Assembly: GCA_024235255.1 (NCBI GenBank)
Contig: JACKMT010000002.1
Span: forward strand, 868,001 to 932,000
Source of the DNA: Chromatiaceae bacterium
GTDB taxonomy: Bacteria; Pseudomonadota; Gammaproteobacteria; Chromatiales; Chromatiaceae
DNA length: 64,000 nucleotides
Direction: 5' to 3'
The translations under genes and the position numbers were made by a program. Under the pieces are notes generated by a model. That model did no database searches. It saw only the letters and a list, made by a program, of their open reading frames with translations, and was not told where the DNA came from. Below, one piece after another: positions 25,496 through 34,442 of this stretch. How positions within the stretch are numbered: position 1 is the first letter of the stretch; the number at the start of each line of letters is the position of its first letter.

Positions 25496-27241
25496 TTACT
25501 TGCCTTTGATAGCCTGATGAACGGATGCGATCGACCTTGGCCAGACATCCTTAGTTGCAAGTTTTCCCGGTAGTTTGGCGCGCGCCGCTACCGCTGCACT
25601 GCGGCTGGGATATAGGCCATACAATACAGGAAACCAGGGGCGCCCATTACTTTTGGTGCGAAAATAGGCGGCGTTTCCCTGCAGCCGGTGGCGTCGAATA
25701 AAGCTGGTAACTGCCTGTTCATCGCCCGCGCCAATAAGTTGGAGTGTGTACGCATCAGGGGATTGTTTAAGGAGCCAAGCTTCACGCCTGATTGAGTTCT
25801 CCTGCACTGGGGCAGGGGAAGGTTTTTTACGCTTACCGGCCAAAGCGACCGCCGCAGGCTCGGTTTTGACTTCAGGCCTATTTGTTCGGCCTAGTTCGGT
25901 AACCGGAGCAGGTGAACTTTTTTGCGTCTTACTCTTTACCGGTGGGTTGGGGCTTGTCTCCGGTGCCGCATTCATCACTTGCTTGACCACAGCCGCTTCC
26001 AGTGCTTCGGTGGTTTCCGGTAAATCTTGATCTACTGATACGTTTTCGGAAGCAGCTATATCGGCCTGATAGTTGGTGGTATTGAAGTCCACGGCCGGTG
26101 ATGGCTCCAGCGGTGATTTTTCCAGAATCTCAGGCTCATCGATATGTTCCACCCGCTGCTGCGAGGTCAGTTGCGGTAGCTCAACCGCAAGCGGCATTGT
26201 CACCTCACCGCCCAAGGGCCTGGATGAAGTATCCGGGTCAGCGCTTATATCGACCTGTCCGGCGCTTATCTCCTCTAAATCAGATGTCACATCATCCCGA
26301 TCGGAATGCATCAGCTCATCCCTCTCCACCTTAATCGGGTTGTCTGGAAGATCTAATGGCACCACACGGCGGTTTTCGTTGGTTTCTAGGCCTGCCTGTC
26401 CGGTAAAGGTGTTATCGGGTTCGAAAACCGTGTTGATCTCCTTTTCGAAAATCAACGTTAGCAGCAGAAGTACTGCGAGAATACCGCCTCCGATCAAAAC
26501 GGGTGTGGAGACATCTGCTAGCAATTGCGGGAGAAAGTTGCGCTTTTTAGCGGGGACAATGGGCGTGGTTGTTTTTGGCTGCATCAGTTTCTCAATCTGC
26601 TGGCGAATTTTACCGGGAAGCCCATTGCTGGCACGAAATATCCCGTCATACTCAGCTTCTGAAACCGACACTTCCTGTTCCGCTCCCAGTATCTTGATGA
26701 AATGCCTCGCCAACTGATCCGACTGCTCCCGGTCCAGTGGAAACAGCTCCAGCACCTGCAGTTTATCTACTGCTGACCGGGGGCTCATATCTTCCAGCAG
26801 ATCGTCAATCTGGGGAGAGGCAAACAGGATAAGCGACAGCCCTCCTGCTAGATCGTACGACTTGGAATAGATGTCAAACAGCGCTGTTAGGGCGGTGACC
26901 GGCAGCTGCTCGGTATCGTCCACGATGATCACCGGCAACCGACCCATCTGTTTCAGGTCCGCAAATCTTTGCACAAGCTGAGTGATGTTCTCCAGATACT
27001 CCTGTTTGGAGAAATGACCGAATAGCCCATGAACCAGTTGGTCCTGCTGCAGCATCGGAGTGGCGTCGATACGGTAGATATCCCACTCTTTCGGCGCTTG
27101 TTGTAGTAATTGGTCCAATAAGGTGCTTTTGCCAACCCCGTGAATCCCTCTGACCAAGGGAATTCGGTCGCTGTTGGCGGCTAGATGCTGGATCAGGTCA
27201 ACTTTTTGTGTGATCTCCATCGTCAGAATAGACGCTTGCAT
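25496..27241 (-). CDS. damX: DamX-like AAA ATPase with membrane span and SPOR domain
   Basis: This 581-residue protein has an N-terminal AAA-type ATPase domain (Walker A GIHGVGKST at 32-40, Walker B VIIVDDTE at 104-111). A single membrane helix lies at about 246-266, then a long acidic, Pro/Ser-rich periplasmic linker, and a C-terminal SPOR domain (about 500-581; TLQLIGAGDEQAV, RPWFPVLYGLY) that binds denuded peptidoglycan at division sites. E. coli DamX lacks a complete ATPase domain, whereas many other gammaproteobacterial forms in the aroKB locus have one. The gene follows aroB by 49 bases, its usual place. A role in cell division is inferred from the family. Confidence 0.88.
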   Translation of the reverse strand: MQASILTMEITQKVDLIQHLAANSDRIPLVRGIHGVGKSTLLDQLLQQAPKEWDIYRIDATPMLQQDQLVHGLFGHFSKQEYLENITQLVQRFADLKQMGRLPVIIVDDTEQLPVTALTALFDIYSKSYDLAGGLSLILFASPQIDDLLEDMSPRSAVDKLQVLELFPLDREQSDQLARHFIKILGAEQEVSVSEAEYDGIFRASNGLPGKIRQQIEKLMQPKTTTPIVPAKKRNFLPQLLADVSTPVLIGGGILAVLLLLTLIFEKEINTVFEPDNTFTGQAGLETNENRRVVPLDLPDNPIKVERDELMHSDRDDVTSDLEEISAGQVDISADPDTSSRPLGGEVTMPLAVELPQLTSQQRVEHIDEPEILEKSPLEPSPAVDFNTTNYQADIAASENVSVDQDLPETTEALEAAVVKQVMNAAPETSPNPPVKSKTQKSSPAPVTELGRTNRPEVKTEPAAVALAGKRKKPSPAPVQENSIRREAWLLKQSPDAYTLQLIGAGDEQAVTSFIRRHRLQGNAAYFRTKSNGRPWFPVLYGLYPSRSAAVAARAKLPGKLATKDVWPRSIASVHQAIKGK

Positions 27242-27290
27242 CGAGGAAGTTTCTCCGAAAAAAGAAAAACGAGAAGTAGTGTCCCGTTGC

Positions 27291-28391
27291 TCAGTCCAAA
27301 TTTCCCGTGTATCCGCTCAGTGTATTGTTCAGTTCAGTCTGATCGAAATTGTCCGTAACCAGAGAGATCCCGATAGCTTTCAACAGTACCAGCCGGAGTC
27401 GGCCGTCCATAACCTTCTTGTCGACTCCCATCAACGACAGGAACTGCCGCCGGTTGATATCGGCGGGTGGTTTTACAGGGAGTCCCGCCTTTTGGACCAA
27501 TGCGATGATGCGTGCCCGAGCATCACCACTTAGCCAGCCGAGGCGCCGCGACAAATCCGCCGCCATGCACATTCCGGCGGCCACCGCTTCGCCATGCAGC
27601 CAGTTGCCGTATCCCATGCCGGTTTCAATGGCGTGGCCGAAGGTGTGCCCCAGATTCAGCAGTGCCCTTTGTCCTGCCTCTTTTTCATCTGCCGCCACAA
27701 CCTGCGCTTTATCCCGGCAGGACTGCTCAATCGCATAAGCCAGGGCTGAGTGGTCACGTGCCAGCAGCGCTTCGATATGTGCTTCCAGCCAAGCAAAAAA
27801 ATCGGCGTCATTGATCAGGCCATATTTGATGATCTCGGCAATACCGGCGGATAGTTGGCGCTGCGCTAGCGTCGCCAAAGTGGCAATATCCACCACGACA
27901 CAGCGCGGCTGGTAGAATGCTCCGATCATATTTTTACCCAGCACATGGTTTACGCCAGTTTTTCCGCCGACAGAAGAGTCTACCTGCGCCAGTAGTGTCG
28001 TGGGTACCTGAATGAAATGAACGCCCCGTTGATAAGTGGCAGCGGCGAATCCTGCCATGTCACCAACGACGCCGCCGCCTAGCGCAACAATGGTGCATTG
28101 CCGGTTGAACTGTTTTTCCAGCAGCTGGTTGAAAATCAGATTACAGACCTCAAGGGTTTTGTACTTCTCACCATCGGGCAGAATCACCGACTCGACTTGG
28201 AACCCCTCAAGCGAAGCTCTCAGCTGCTGCAAGTAAAGCGGTGCAACAGTGTCATTGGAGACCACCATGACTTGCGAAGAGGGGATGTGCTGCCGGAAGA
28301 TTTCACTGCGTCCGAGCAGGCCCGAGCCTATATAGATGGGATAGGAGCGCTCTCCCAAAGCGACTTGCACTTTATCTACATCCGGAACCAT
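27291..28391 (-). CDS. aroB: 3-dehydroquinate synthase
   Basis: This 366-residue NAD- and zinc-dependent enzyme performs step 2 of the shikimate pathway, turning DAHP into 3-dehydroquinate. The nucleotide-binding ALGGGVVGDMAGF is at residues 103-115. Zinc ligands appear in GIAEIIKYG, NLGHTFGHAIE and WLHGEAVAAGM. The length is normal. The ATG at 28391 has only a weak ribosome site, and no better in-frame start is seen. It lies between aroK and the damX-like gene, the standard order. Confidence 0.96.
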   Translation of the reverse strand: MVPDVDKVQVALGERSYPIYIGSGLLGRSEIFRQHIPSSQVMVVSNDTVAPLYLQQLRASLEGFQVESVILPDGEKYKTLEVCNLIFNQLLEKQFNRQCTIVALGGGVVGDMAGFAAATYQRGVHFIQVPTTLLAQVDSSVGGKTGVNHVLGKNMIGAFYQPRCVVVDIATLATLAQRQLSAGIAEIIKYGLINDADFFAWLEAHIEALLARDHSALAYAIEQSCRDKAQVVAADEKEAGQRALLNLGHTFGHAIETGMGYGNWLHGEAVAAGMCMAADLSRRLGWLSGDARARIIALVQKAGLPVKPPADINRRQFLSLMGVDKKVMDGRLRLVLLKAIGISLVTDNFDQTELNNTLSGYTGNLD

Positions 28392-28516
28392 AAAATTATT
28401 GCTACTCTCTGCTCTAGATCCTTGGATATGATGATACGCCTCCGGACCTGGGGTGGCGAATGACGCGATTCACGTTATATCGCTGTAAATGAAAGGGAGC
28501 GCTCCCGGCGAACCGA

Positions 28517-29035
28517 TCAATACTCGTCGAGCTTGCGCACAATCTCCTTAGCGACTACCTGAGCGCTTTTATTCTCAGTGGATATAATGAAATCAGCGAT
28601 ACTTTGATAGAGTGGATCCCGTTCTTCCATCAACGCTTCAAGTTTGGCGAGGGGATTTTCAGTCTGCAGCAATGGCCGGCTTTTGTCCCGCAGAGTACGT
28701 TCGTACTGTTGTTGTGGGCTACAGGTGAGGTATATGACAACCCCGCGGCTGGAAAGGTTACGCCGGTTATCCGGATCGAGCACTGCTCCACCGCCGGTTG
28801 CCAGTACCTGGCCTTCGGCATTGGTCAGATCCTCGATCGCCGCTTTTTCCCGCTTACGAAAACCCTCTTCACCTTCGAAATCGAAGATGGTGGGTATATC
28901 CACACCGGTGCGGCCCTGGATCTCCTTATCACTATCAGTGAACTCCAATCTGAGTAACGAGGCCACCTGACGTCCGATGGTGCTTTTGCCGGCACCCATG
29001 GGGCCGACCAGGAAAATATTCTTAACTAGTCCCAT
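28517..29035 (-). CDS. aroK: shikimate kinase
   Basis: A 172-residue P-loop kinase phosphorylating shikimate. Walker A is GPMGAGKST (residues 11-19), the substrate-binding acid pair is DSD (34-36), and ATGGGAV (78-84) with the following LID arginine complete the fold. It lies upstream of aroB on the same strand with a gap of 125 bases, and downstream of pilQ behind a hairpin. Confidence 0.96.
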   Translation of the reverse strand: MGLVKNIFLVGPMGAGKSTIGRQVASLLRLEFTDSDKEIQGRTGVDIPTIFDFEGEEGFRKREKAAIEDLTNAEGQVLATGGGAVLDPDNRRNLSSRGVVIYLTCSPQQQYERTLRDKSRPLLQTENPLAKLEALMEERDPLYQSIADFIISTENKSAQVVAKEIVRKLDEY

Positions 29036-29115
29036 AGATTCGCCAGATTATAACTGCACAATTAATGCATTCTTCGATGAAAGCGGGAGAAAGGTCAAGT
29101 TATAAAAAGGTAAAT

Positions 29116-29139
29116 AAGGGGCCGTTGATACGACCCCTT
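29116..29139 (-). terminator. hairpin after pilQ
   Basis: A 10-bp stem with one mismatch (AAGGGGCCGT with ACGACCCCTT) and a TGAT loop lies about 70 bases past the pilQ stop. On the minus strand it is followed by ATTTACCTTTTT. It probably ends or attenuates the pil transcript before aroK. Confidence 0.55.
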
Positions 29140-29206
29140 GAAACCGCCGGTTTCCGATCCGGCAGCAGCTCAATTCAACGCTCCTGCCATAAAAGCTGAG
29201 CCTATT

Positions 29207-31402
29207 TTAACGAACTGACAGGCTCTCTTTCAAAATTTTCGGAGTGACGAAAACCAGTAGTTCGGTGTTATTGTCCTTTTGTGCTTTGGAGCGGAAAAGA
29301 ACCCCTAGGAGTGGTAAATCACCCAAAACCGGCACCTTCTCGGTTGTACTCCTGCGGTCCCTGTCAAAGACACCACCCAATACGACGGTTTCGCCATTGT
29401 CGACCAGAACCGTGGTTTCTACGGATCGGGTATCAATTCCGGGCGTGCCGTCGGCACCTGTAATGGTACTTGGATTGTCCTTGGAGATGACGAGTTTCAT
29501 GATGACGCGGTCATCAGGCGTAATGTTTGGCGTTACTTCCATTTTCAGTACGGCCTCCTTAAACTCGATGTTGGTGCCATCCTGGCTTACTGTCGAATAA
29601 GGGATTTCGGTACCTTGTTTGATTACCGCAGTTTCGTTGTCGGAGGTAACCACCCTGGGACTGGAGATAATCTCACCCCTGGCTTCCTGTTCCATTGCCG
29701 ACAATTCCAGCTGCAACAGGAAAGACCCGACCTTACCGATCAGCAGATTGGCAGCGCTGGTGGCACCAGCGGCAGGCAGGTTAACCATAAGCTGCTCTCC
29801 AGCTCCGCCCTCTCTCGACTCGATGCCCGCGTGTTGGATATTCATAAACGAACCGGTATCTGTCGCTTCGGTCCCGTCAATATGGCCCGGTTGACCACCA
29901 GCGATCAGGAACTCCGTGCTATTGGACTGGAGTTGCCGGTTGAATCCTAGGCGTACACCTATCTCTTTAGCAAAATTGTTGTCAGCGATGACTACGCGGG
30001 ATTCGATCATTACCTGCCTTACCGGAACATCCAGGCGCTGCACCACTTGGCGTATGCTCTCCAATTTTATTGCTGTATCTTTCAGCAGCAGCGTATTGGT
30101 CCTCTTGTCCACGGTGACGCTGCCACGACCCGGTGTCAGCAGTTCGTTGTCCTTCTCATTCAGCAGTTTTTTGATCGTTTCGGCAGTCGCATAGTTCAAC
30201 TGGATGTATTCAAACTGCAGCGGGGCCAACTCCTCAACCTGCTTCATGGCTTCCAGTTCGAGCTGTTCCCGCTGATTGATCTCCTGGGTTGGTGCTACCA
30301 TGATCACGTTGCCGTTTTTGCGCATTGAGAGGCCGCGCGCTTTCAGAATGATATCCAATGCCTGGTCCCAGGGAACATTCTGCAGGCGTAGCGTGATCTG
30401 TCCCTGAACCGTATCGCTGGTTACCAGATTGAGTCCGGTAAAATCTGCCAACAGCTGCAGTACTGAGCGGACCGGAATGTCCTGAAAATTCAAGGAGAGC
30501 CGTTCACCGGTAAAGACATCGCGTTTGCGCTCGATCTCTTCTTTCTCTCGTTTGGTCAGCGGGCGAAACTCCACTGTAAGCAATCCGTCCGCCTGAAATG
30601 CCAGATGCTCGTACTCACCGGCGGTCAGAATTTCAACATGGACATTTTTCCCACTCGACGAGACCTCAACCAGTTTGACCGGTGTTGCGAAATCACCCAC
30701 ATCGTATTTTCTGGCAAACTGATCCGGCAGGCTGGTTTTAAGTATGTCGAGTATTACCCGGCTCCCTTGCTGGCGCATATCGACCACTGCTGTCGGATCG
30801 CTGAGTTGCAAAATAACCTTTCCTTCGCCAGCGTCACCACGGCGGAAATCAACCCCTTCGATCTGACTGCCGGAGAGTGTCCTGGGTACACTCTGCGGGC
30901 CCGCCGACGGAGCTGCTGCGGTTCTGGTTGCCTGGGCTGCGGCCTCGCTCGAGCCGGCAATTGTTATGATGACCTTGTTATCCTGAACCTGGATGCTGTT
31001 GCCAATCTGTTTGACCAGATTGACCACCACTCGGGTGCGCCCGCCTGCCTCAATCGCAGTGACACTGCGCGCCATTCCCACGCCAATTGGCAGGGTTTTT
31101 TGGGCAAGGCCACTGGTCATTTCGAAAAAATCCAACGCGATTCTAGGTGGGTTATCGGTGGTGAATATTTTTGGCTTTGCAGCAAAAGGCTGATCAGCCT
31201 CCAGCGTAATCTGAACGCTACTCCCTGGGAGCGCTGAAAAGTCGATGTTCCTCAGGACATTGTCTGCAGCCTGTAGTGGCGCAAACCAGGCAATTAGATT
31301 GACAAAAAGCAGTGCTTCTCCCCAAGATGTGCCACAGCGGTGTAGTAGACTACGACGCTTGTACTGCCCACATTGCCTGGATTCCAACGGCTTATCCATC
31401 AT
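29207..31402 (-). CDS. pilQ: type IV pilus secretin PilQ
   Basis: This 731-residue outer-membrane secretin forms the pore for the type IV pilus. An N-terminal export signal (hydrophobic stretch about residues 30-45, ending LQAAD) is preceded by an unusually long, Cys-containing leader. Two AMIN domains follow (about 48-135 and 180-290), then an STN domain (about 300-360) and the N1 region. The secretin beta-barrel (about 530-728) ends with NGETVVLGGVFDRD and VPVLGDLPLLGVLFRSK, the family's C-terminal motif. It closes the pilMNOPQ operon. An alternative downstream start is possible given the long leader. Confidence 0.95.
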   Translation of the reverse strand: MMDKPLESRQCGQYKRRSLLHRCGTSWGEALLFVNLIAWFAPLQAADNVLRNIDFSALPGSSVQITLEADQPFAAKPKIFTTDNPPRIALDFFEMTSGLAQKTLPIGVGMARSVTAIEAGGRTRVVVNLVKQIGNSIQVQDNKVIITIAGSSEAAAQATRTAAAPSAGPQSVPRTLSGSQIEGVDFRRGDAGEGKVILQLSDPTAVVDMRQQGSRVILDILKTSLPDQFARKYDVGDFATPVKLVEVSSSGKNVHVEILTAGEYEHLAFQADGLLTVEFRPLTKREKEEIERKRDVFTGERLSLNFQDIPVRSVLQLLADFTGLNLVTSDTVQGQITLRLQNVPWDQALDIILKARGLSMRKNGNVIMVAPTQEINQREQLELEAMKQVEELAPLQFEYIQLNYATAETIKKLLNEKDNELLTPGRGSVTVDKRTNTLLLKDTAIKLESIRQVVQRLDVPVRQVMIESRVVIADNNFAKEIGVRLGFNRQLQSNSTEFLIAGGQPGHIDGTEATDTGSFMNIQHAGIESREGGAGEQLMVNLPAAGATSAANLLIGKVGSFLLQLELSAMEQEARGEIISSPRVVTSDNETAVIKQGTEIPYSTVSQDGTNIEFKEAVLKMEVTPNITPDDRVIMKLVISKDNPSTITGADGTPGIDTRSVETTVLVDNGETVVLGGVFDRDRRSTTEKVPVLGDLPLLGVLFRSKAQKDNNTELLVFVTPKILKESLSVR

Positions 31403-31418
31403 CTTTCTACCCCTGATC

Positions 31419-31952
31419 CTATTCTTTCAAGGCCAGAGAGGCTTGGCGCTCGCGGTAGCCCCCCTGTCCATTCGGTATTATTTCAGTTAACTCGATGTCG
31501 TTTTCAGCTATACGGGTTATCTGTCCATGATTGTGGCCCATATAGTTGCCGGCTTTTACCCGGTAGATCGTATTATCTTTTGTTCTGACGAGAGCCCAGG
31601 TTGTTTCATCGCGCTTGAGTGTTCCCACCATGCGAAGTGAATCAAGCGCGTATGCTTCCAACTCCTCTTTACGCCGGTTTGGGTCGGGCGCCAAACCATT
31701 CAACTGCTGTTCTTGCTCCTCGGTACGCTCTTGCTCGGTAGGCTGGAATGGGTTGCGTCGATTATCCTCTCTATAAGCGAATGTTTCTATCTGCTTAATC
31801 TCCGGCAGCGGCTCTATCTCCCCCTGCTCTCGGGATTTCACCTCATTCACGTAGTGCTCGAGGTCGTTCATATCCCGGCTGACGCAACCAGCCAGCGCGC
31901 CAATCATCAGCAGCGAAAGAATATGCCCTATCACAAACGGCTTCCTGCTCAT
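31419..31952 (-). CDS. pilP: type IV pilus lipoprotein PilP
   Basis: A 177-residue inner-membrane lipoprotein. The signal ends in the lipobox ALAGC with Cys23, followed by a flexible acidic segment and a C-terminal beta domain (about 95-170; LRMVGTLKRDETTWALV, then VKAGNYMGHNHGQI). PilP links the PilN/PilO dimer to the PilQ secretin. Its first four bases overlap the end of pilO (ATGA), and it ends 16 bases before pilQ. Confidence 0.94.
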   Translation of the reverse strand: MSRKPFVIGHILSLLMIGALAGCVSRDMNDLEHYVNEVKSREQGEIEPLPEIKQIETFAYREDNRRNPFQPTEQERTEEQEQQLNGLAPDPNRRKEELEAYALDSLRMVGTLKRDETTWALVRTKDNTIYRVKAGNYMGHNHGQITRIAENDIELTEIIPNGQGGYRERQASLALKE

Positions 31953-32542
31953 TTCTCACCCTCCTCATCGAGGTAGCGATAGGTTTTTGCAACCGCCTCC
32001 ATTTCAAGCCGATTGTTTGCTTTGCCAGCTGAATTAATGTCGATATCGTGGATCGTTACAATGCGAGGTAAGGTGGCAAGGCCACTGATAAAGTTACCGA
32101 ACTGGTGGTATTCACCCTTAACTTTTATTTTGATGGGAAGTTCGGCGTAAAAGTCCTTGCGGTTCTCACCCAGCGGATCAAACAGTTCGAACTCCAGTCC
32201 CGCTGCTAACCCGGTTTGAGACACATCGACCAATAGCTCTGCCACTTCGGTCTTGTCCGGTAGCTGGCGAAGCATCGCGCCAAACGACTGTTTCATCTCT
32301 TCAAGCTGTTTCTGGTATTTCTCCAGATTGACCGCTTTTGCCTGCTTTTTCTCAAACGTTACGCGCAGTTCCTGTTCTTCTCGCTCCACGTTTTTTAGTG
32401 TGATGAGCTGATCCTCGGTATCAAAATAGTACCAGCCGGTGGCTATGGCTCCGCATAGTACCAACACTAGCAGCGCCTTTATCAGTGTAGGCCAGTCGCC
32501 GATGTTGTTCAGATCAAGTTCATTTAGTTCCTGCAGATTCAT
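31949..32542 (-). CDS. pilO: type IV pilus alignment protein PilO
   Basis: A 197-residue bitopic protein with one membrane helix (about 24-42), a coiled coil (about 50-95) and a periplasmic ferredoxin-like domain containing FYAELPIKIKVKGEYHQFG. PilO pairs with PilN to form the inner-membrane alignment subcomplex. It overlaps pilP by four bases and follows pilN by 15 bases. Confidence 0.94.
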   Translation of the reverse strand: MNLQELNELDLNNIGDWPTLIKALLVLVLCGAIATGWYYFDTEDQLITLKNVEREEQELRVTFEKKQAKAVNLEKYQKQLEEMKQSFGAMLRQLPDKTEVAELLVDVSQTGLAAGLEFELFDPLGENRKDFYAELPIKIKVKGEYHQFGNFISGLATLPRIVTIHDIDINSAGKANNRLEMEAVAKTYRYLDEEGEK

Positions 32543-32557
32543 TGGATATCTTTTCCT

Positions 32558-33154
32558 TTACTGCCCAGCTTGTTTTTCAACATTGCCGCTCCCGGGATTC
32601 CCGCTATCCTTGACCGGGGAAACTTGCTGCGCTACCAGGCTGAAGTTGCTGAGTCCCTCACTCTTCTCATTCTTGTTGGTTATTACCTGCAGGTTAGGTT
32701 TGTCCAGCCATTTCGAGGACTCAATGTTGCGCATATAAGCAGAGACGCGCGCGTTCGATTGCGCATCTCCACTCAGAGTTATTTCAGCTCCCTTCTGAGT
32801 CAGCCTATTCAAATGGGTTCCGTCTGGGATAGTTTTGACTACTTCATCAAACAGATGGACCACCTGAGGTCTGCTGCCCTGCAGTTGCTGGATAACATCC
32901 ATCCGGGCCAGCAATTTGGCTTTGGTTTTTTCCAATGCCTGGATCGACTTGATTTTGCGGTCCATTGCGGCAATTTCATTGTTCAGAAACGCATTGCGTT
33001 TGTTCTGATGCTGAATCATGTCGTCAATGAAAAAATGGGTTCCCGCTGCGGCAGCGGCAACCGCAGTTAAAGCGACCACGATCGCCACACCGAAGTCCCG
33101 CTGCCGTTTCTTTCGCAGCGACTCTCGCCATGGCAGAAGATTTATTCGCGCCAT
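32558..33154 (-). CDS. pilN: type IV pilus alignment protein PilN
   Basis: A 198-residue bitopic protein. The first residues MARINLLPWRE are the conserved cytoplasmic peptide that docks into PilM. A membrane helix (about 22-42), a coiled coil and a periplasmic domain with VVKTIPDGTHLNRL follow. It starts 2 bases after the pilM stop, so the two are translationally linked. Confidence 0.95.
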   Translation of the reverse strand: MARINLLPWRESLRKKRQRDFGVAIVVALTAVAAAAAGTHFFIDDMIQHQNKRNAFLNNEIAAMDRKIKSIQALEKTKAKLLARMDVIQQLQGSRPQVVHLFDEVVKTIPDGTHLNRLTQKGAEITLSGDAQSNARVSAYMRNIESSKWLDKPNLQVITNKNEKSEGLSNFSLVAQQVSPVKDSGNPGSGNVEKQAGQ

Positions 33155-33156
33155 TG

Positions 33157-34230
33157 TTAGTCGAAGCTCCTCAAAGCCAGTCCACAGGCAATCATTAATG
33201 CAGGCGCATCATTGCTAAGACTCTGGGGTTTGACATTGGATGATACTGACATATTTGCGAAGGGGTTTGCCACAACAGTCGGTGTTCCCATACGCTCCTC
33301 CAGTAATTCATCCACGCCGGGTATGGAGGAACAACCTCCGGCCAGGACAATGACATCCACACTATTGTAAGCACTGGCGGAGAAGAAAAACTGCAATGAA
33401 CGGCTCACTTGCTGTGCCATCGCTTCTTTAAACGGTTCAAGCACATCAGGGATGTAGTTGTCCGGCAAGCCTCCCTGGCGTTTGGCCATACCAGCTTCTG
33501 CATGTGACAAACCGTAGCGGCGTTGTATCTCTTCGGTCAGCTGCCTCCCGCCAAAATTCTGTTCCCTTGTATAAATAATTTTGCCGGCATGCAATACGTT
33601 AAGTGTGGTAATAGTGGCGCCAATATCGGCAATAGCGATAGTTAGATTTTCACTGTCCTCTGGTAGCTGGTCTGCAATCTGAGAAAACGCGTTTTCCATC
33701 GCATAGGCTTCAACATCGACAATGGCGGCAGTTATACCGGCCATCTCAAGAGCAGCAACTCGGTCATCGACATTTTCGCTGCGCGAAGCTGCCAGCAGCA
33801 CATCGACCATCTCGGGATTCTTTTCCGAGATGCCCAAGACCTCGAAATCGAGATTCACCTCCTCCAGTGGGTAGGGAATGTATTGATCAGCCTCCAACTG
33901 AATCTGGTTTGCCATCTCCTTATCGGAGAGTGAGGCTGGCATGGTGATGACTTTTGTGATGACCGCAGACCCAGAGACGGCTACCACCGCTTGCCGGGTT
34001 TTGGTCCCCGAACGATTGACCACATTTCTGATGGCTTGTCCGACAGCGTCAACATCTGCAATATTTTTTTCCACAACTGCGTTTGCCTGCAGTGGCTCGA
34101 CGGCATAAGACTCGACCTGGTAGCGGGTGCCTGCCCGTCCGGTCGACTTACTTAATTCAAGCAATTTGACCGCTGTTGAGCTGATATCCAAGCCGAGCAT
34201 CGCCTGCTTGTTGGAGCGAAAAGGGAACAT
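33157..34230 (-). CDS. pilM: type IV pilus actin-like ATPase PilM
   Basis: A 357-residue cytoplasmic actin-fold protein. GLDISSTAVKLLEL (13-26) is the first phosphate loop, with ADIGATITTLNVL the second and LAGGCSSIPG the third. It binds the N-terminal tail of PilN and organises the pilus machine. It is the first gene of pilMNOPQ and divergent from PBP1A across 212 AT-rich bases that must contain both promoters. Confidence 0.95.
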   Translation of the reverse strand: MFPFRSNKQAMLGLDISSTAVKLLELSKSTGRAGTRYQVESYAVEPLQANAVVEKNIADVDAVGQAIRNVVNRSGTKTRQAVVAVSGSAVITKVITMPASLSDKEMANQIQLEADQYIPYPLEEVNLDFEVLGISEKNPEMVDVLLAASRSENVDDRVAALEMAGITAAIVDVEAYAMENAFSQIADQLPEDSENLTIAIADIGATITTLNVLHAGKIIYTREQNFGGRQLTEEIQRRYGLSHAEAGMAKRQGGLPDNYIPDVLEPFKEAMAQQVSRSLQFFFSASAYNSVDVIVLAGGCSSIPGVDELLEERMGTPTVVANPFANMSVSSNVKPQSLSNDAPALMIACGLALRSFD

Positions 34231-34442
34231 CTTGCTTCCTTGAAATGTTGGGAACGAGCTTAAAACCGCCTCTAAACTAAAAGTTTTCCTTTAATTAAAA
34301 TTCATAACTATATAGCAGTAAATGAAATTCATGTGAAGCTTCAATTAAACATATCTATAAAAGAATGCGAATTTTGATAGTATAGCGACATGAAGCCTTG
34401 AATATTAAGCGGTCGATTTACCCTAATAACGTGAACTAGTCC

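Noticed and set aside
25339..25573. Small open frames on both strands before the damX-like stop
   Set aside because: They overlap each other and the SPOR-domain end, and lack ribosome sites.
29140..29154. GAAACC-GCC-GGTTTC hairpin next to the pilQ terminator
   Set aside because: A 6-bp stem without T-tail; it may only be part of the neighbouring structure.
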